A DNA stretch of 55,872 nt from Caryophanales bacterium (GTDB taxonomy: Bacteria; Bacillota; Bacilli; Bacillales; Bacillaceae_J), in assembly GCA_012840465.1 (NCBI GenBank), contig DULJ01000072.1:1-55872 (forward strand). Direction: 5' to 3'. The notes under the pieces are model-generated. The model saw only the letters and a program-made list of their open reading frames with translations. It was not told where the DNA came from and ran no database searches. Shown here piece after piece: positions 53,558 through 55,872 of the stretch (position 1 is the first letter of the stretch; each line of letters starts with the position of its first letter). Both the position numbers and the translations under genes were made by a program.

Positions 53558-53812
53558 GAATAAGTAGTGAATATCTCCCTGTTTTAGAGAACTGACGGTT
53601 GGTGCAAGTCAGTACAAAGATATCCATGAATTACATCCTTGAGCATTTGCTTGGAAACGAAAAGCATTCGGCTTTTTTCAGCTTCGCTTTTTCTTAGTAT
53701 AAGCAAACGGTATGGGCCGTTATCCAATGAAGTGGAAGACACGTAACGTTCTTCAAATAGGGTGGTACCGCGAAGCAATTCGTCCCTGTTTGAGGGGCGT
53801 TTTTTATTTTTT
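53558..53812 (+). ncRNA. T-box leader of tyrS (tyrosine specifier)
   Basis: Stem I has AGAGAACTGACGGTTGGTGC, and GAATTACATCC carries the TAC (Tyr) specifier at 53632-53634. The T-box GGTGGTACCGCG is at 53761-53772, followed by a terminator stem CGTCCCT ... AGGGGCG and a T-run. Uncharged tRNA-Tyr should switch transcription on. The rest of the 420-base gap (53409-53557) shows no gene. Confidence 0.93.
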
Positions 53813-53832
53813 ATTTTAAGGAGGAAAAAGTT

Positions 53833-55089
53833 GTGGATGTATTAAAGGATTTAGAGTTTCGCGGTTTAATCAACCAAGTAACAGATTTAGAAGGATTGCA
53901 AAAAGAACTTGCAAATGGACCCATTACATTGTATTGCGGCTTCGACCCAACAGCAGACAGCCTGCACATTGGCCATTTATTAACAGTATTAACATTACGC
54001 CGTTTTCAATTAGCAGGAAATAATCCAATCGCACTTGTTGGGGGAGCTACCGGCTTAATCGGTGACCCAAGTGGAAAAAAAGCAGAAAGAACATTAAATG
54101 AAGCAGATATTGTTGTTGAATGGAGTAACAGCATCAAACGCCAGCTTTCACAATTTCTTGACTTTGAAGGTGAAAATAAGGCAAAGGTTGTAAACAACTA
54201 TGATTGGACAGGGAATTTAGATGTCATTACGTTTTTTAGGGATGTAGGTAAAAACTTTGGTATCAACTACATGCTTGCCAAGGATTCCGTTGAATCTCGT
54301 ATCCAATCCGGTATTTCATTCTCAGAATTCAGCTATATGATTTTACAATCGAATGACTTCTTAAATCTTTATAAAAACGAAAATTGCCGTTTGCAGATCG
54401 GTGGCAGTGACCAATGGGGCAATATTACAGCGGGACTTGAATTAATTAGAAAATCAACCGATGAAGAAGCAAAAGCTTACGGCTTTACAATTCCACTTGT
54501 AACCAAAGCAGATGGAACAAAGTTTGGTAAGAGTGAAGGCGGTGCAATTTGGCTTGATGCCGAAAAAACATCACCATATGAATTCTACCAATTCTTAATT
54601 AATACAGATGATAAAGACGTTGTGAAATTCTTGAAGTACTTTACCTTCTTATCACAGGATGAAATTGAGACATTAGCTGCTGAGGTTGAAAAAGCACCGG
54701 AAAAACGTATAGGACAAAAGAGACTGGCAGAAGAAGTAACGAAGCTTGTTCATGGTGAAGAAGCTTTACAGCAAGCGATTCGCATTTCTGAAGCATTATT
54801 TAGTGGGGACATTCAAAACCTATCAGCAGCAGAAATAAAGCAAGGATTCAAGGATGTACCATCCTACGAATGCAAACAAGATGAGATCAGCTTATTGGAT
54901 TTGTTGGTTGAGAGTAAAATTTCTCCATCAAAGCGACAAGCTAGAGAAGATATTAGTAATGGTGCAATCTATATTAATGGAGAAAGAACAACTGAGCTTG
55001 ACCGAGTTGTTGCTGCTGCAGATCGTATAGAAGGACAATTTACGATTATTCGTAGAGGGAAGAAGAAGTATTATTTAATTAAATACTGA
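53833..55089 (+). CDS. tyrS: Tyrosyl-tRNA synthetase
   Basis: A 418-residue class I synthetase (TyrRS-S type) charging tRNA-Tyr. The HIGH-type motif is ADSLHIGHLL near residue 45, the KMSKS counterpart is KFGKSEGG near 232, and the C-terminal S4-like domain (~350-418) is SKRQAREDISNGAIYINGERTT. The GTG at 53833 has AAGGAGG upstream and gives the conserved N-terminus. Controlled by the T-box directly ahead. Confidence 0.98.
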   Translation: MDVLKDLEFRGLINQVTDLEGLQKELANGPITLYCGFDPTADSLHIGHLLTVLTLRRFQLAGNNPIALVGGATGLIGDPSGKKAERTLNEADIVVEWSNSIKRQLSQFLDFEGENKAKVVNNYDWTGNLDVITFFRDVGKNFGINYMLAKDSVESRIQSGISFSEFSYMILQSNDFLNLYKNENCRLQIGGSDQWGNITAGLELIRKSTDEEAKAYGFTIPLVTKADGTKFGKSEGGAIWLDAEKTSPYEFYQFLINTDDKDVVKFLKYFTFLSQDEIETLAAEVEKAPEKRIGQKRLAEEVTKLVHGEEALQQAIRISEALFSGDIQNLSAAEIKQGFKDVPSYECKQDEISLLDLLVESKISPSKRQAREDISNGAIYINGERTTELDRVVAAADRIEGQFTIIRRGKKKYYLIKY

Positions 55090-55129
55090 TATGGAAAAAA
55101 TAAGTGGCTATCCTATAGTCATTAAAATG

Positions 55130-55173
55130 AGGGAAGTGGAGATGAAAAATTTGTTTTTCTCCACTCCCTTTTT
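55130..55173 (+). terminator. Terminator of tyrS
   Basis: GGGAAGTGGAGA pairs with TCTCCACTCCC with one bulge, followed by five Ts. Confidence 0.75.
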
Positions 55174-55206
55174 CAATGATAGCGTAATTTTATTAAAAGA
55201 AGTCGT

Positions 55207-55458
55207 TTAACTTTATTCAGCAGAAGTCTCCCCTTTCCATAAGTGGTGAGATGAATGCAAGTTAGTATTTTAAATTCAGTGGGGGTACAACCCCCTGCTG
55301 AATAAAGTTAAAGCCTCCGGCGGATGCCACAGATTTTCAGCGGAAGTTTTTCGAGCAGATCAAAGACTAAGAACGCCACATCCTGTGGCAACGTCTTTGT
55401 GACCCACGTCCTGTGGGCCTAAAAAATCTGGGCGCAAATACGCCGAGGCGAATTTGAT
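55207..55458 (-). repeat. Structured dispersed repeat (family R1), long copy d with an extra arm
   Basis: 55296-55458 is the reverse complement of copy a, including GCCACATCCTGTGGC (55375-55389) and CCCACGTCCTGTGGG (55403-55417). On its left, TTTAACTTTATTCAGCA at 55207 pairs with TGCTGAATAAAGTTAAA at 55296 across 72 bases that hold GGGGGTACAACCCCC, another hairpin. So the simple AT-hairpin end of copies a and b is expanded here into a larger stem. No ORF is inside; whether this is a decayed IS derivative cannot be told. Confidence 0.85.
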
Positions 55459-55602
55459 TTGGTTCATGTATAGTCCGGAATAGGGACGTATAGTGAATAT
55501 TGGAGAAATGTTGTGCAGTAGGCATAGCATGAAGACAGAAACTCAGGATCGGAGCGAAAGAAACAGTATTCATAAGGTTGATGCAAACCAAATTTCGGTG
55601 GA

Positions 55603-55872
55603 CTTCGGACTCAAATTGTTCATATCTTGGATTATTGTCCGAACATGGGGCCAACTTCGGACTCTAATCGTTTAAATCTTGGATTACTGTCCGAACTTCG
55701 CCAAACTTCGGACTCAAATTGTTCATATCTTGGATTACTGTCCGAACTTCGCCAAACTTCGGACTCAAATTGTTCATATCTTGGATTATTGTCCGAACCT
55801 GGACCAACTTCGGACTCTAATCGTTTAAATCTTGGATTACTGTCCGAACTTCGCTTAACTTCGGACTCAACT
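55603..55872 (+). repeat. 51-52 bp palindrome array running off the window
   Basis: Units start at 55603, 55655, 55706, 55757, 55808 and 55859 (steps 52, 51, 51, 51, 51). Each has TTCGGAC, about 26 bases, then GTCCGAA: a 7-bp inverted repeat. Two interior versions occur, CAAATTGTTCATATC and CTAATCGTTTAAATC, in order A-B-A-A-B. The array continues past the window. No coding frame is supported in 55090-55872; one short open frame across it is created by the repeat. Confidence 0.92.

Noticed and set aside
53409-53627. Longer N-terminus for the penicillin-binding protein
   Set aside because: The ATG at 53408 has a strong GGGGGAG site and puts the membrane anchor at the usual distance; upstream codons lack any family feature.
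55367-55654. Leftward 95-codon ORF across R1 copy d
   Set aside because: Composed of repeat sequence, low plausibility as a protein, no ribosome site.

Overview
The window is low-GC, AT-rich chromosomal DNA from a Bacillus-type firmicute (family Bacillaceae). Gene content and order follow the Bacillus subtilis ytlD-ytmA-pckA-metK ... leuS ... ytgP ... amyX-trmB-sftA-murC ... aroA-ccpA-acuCBA-acsA-tyrS region closely. Several B. subtilis genes are absent at their expected places (asnB, ytnP, ytpP, ytpR, ytxH, ytxJ), and many intergenic repeats of a kind seen in Neobacillus-like genomes are present. Genus assignment is inference from this synteny; no rRNA or other marker is in the window.

Layout. 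1-1.4 kb: C-terminal end of a LytTR regulator, a remnant of a permease gene, and a UPF0175/DUF3368 antitoxin-toxin-like pair. 1.5-4.1 kb: leftward ABC importer operon ytlA-ytlC-ytlD. 4.3-8.9 kb: ytmA hydrolase, a 53-bp tandem array, pckA with a CcpN-like box, and metK behind a SAM-I riboswitch. 9-9.8 kb: two cold-associated small genes (YdjO-like zinc protein, Csp), each preceded by a terminator-like hairpin. 10.2-14.3 kb: ytoA, ytpA, ytpB (terpene synthase) and the tRNA-modification pair mnmL/mnmM. 14.7-17.8 kb: ytzC and leuS with a leucine T-box. 17.8-19.5 kb: an apparent insertion (AbrB/RelE-type toxin-antitoxin plus a lipoprotein) bounded by 25-bp direct repeats that double as terminators. 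19.5-28.1 kb: flavoprotein, MurJ-type flippase, Gly-rich small protein, pseudouridine synthase, ytzE, M20 dipeptidase, LrgA/LrgB and a NERD-like protein. 28.3-40.6 kb: pullulanase, ytmP, ytzH, trmB, ytzB, M42 peptidase, DUF84 NTPase, lipoprotein, ytpQ, sftA, murC, ytxG. 40.6-50.6 kb: an FtsA-like ATPase with extra C-terminal beta-grasp-like modules, aroA (DAHP synthase/chorismate mutase), ccpA, a 52-bp palindrome array, acuCBA and divergent acsA. 50.6-55.9 kb: a class A penicillin-binding protein, tyrS behind a tyrosine T-box, a composite repeat and a 51-bp palindrome array reaching the window edge.

Functionally the window joins central carbon control (pckA, ccpA, acsA, acuABC, amyX, lrgAB), translation and tRNA modification (metK, leuS, tyrS, trmB, mnmL, mnmM), envelope growth and chromosome segregation (murC, murJ, PBP1, sftA), and peptidase housekeeping.

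The least ordinary content is between the genes. (1) Three unrelated sequences at three loci (5.2, 45.5 and 55.7 kb) form tandem arrays with nearly the same 51-53 bp period and one inverted repeat per unit. (2) A dispersed structured repeat (four copies) carries, in its two long copies, a pair of hairpins with GGA loops resembling CsrA sites. (3) A second dispersed repeat (five copies) ends at or a few bases from the stop codon of a leftward gene in four of five cases.
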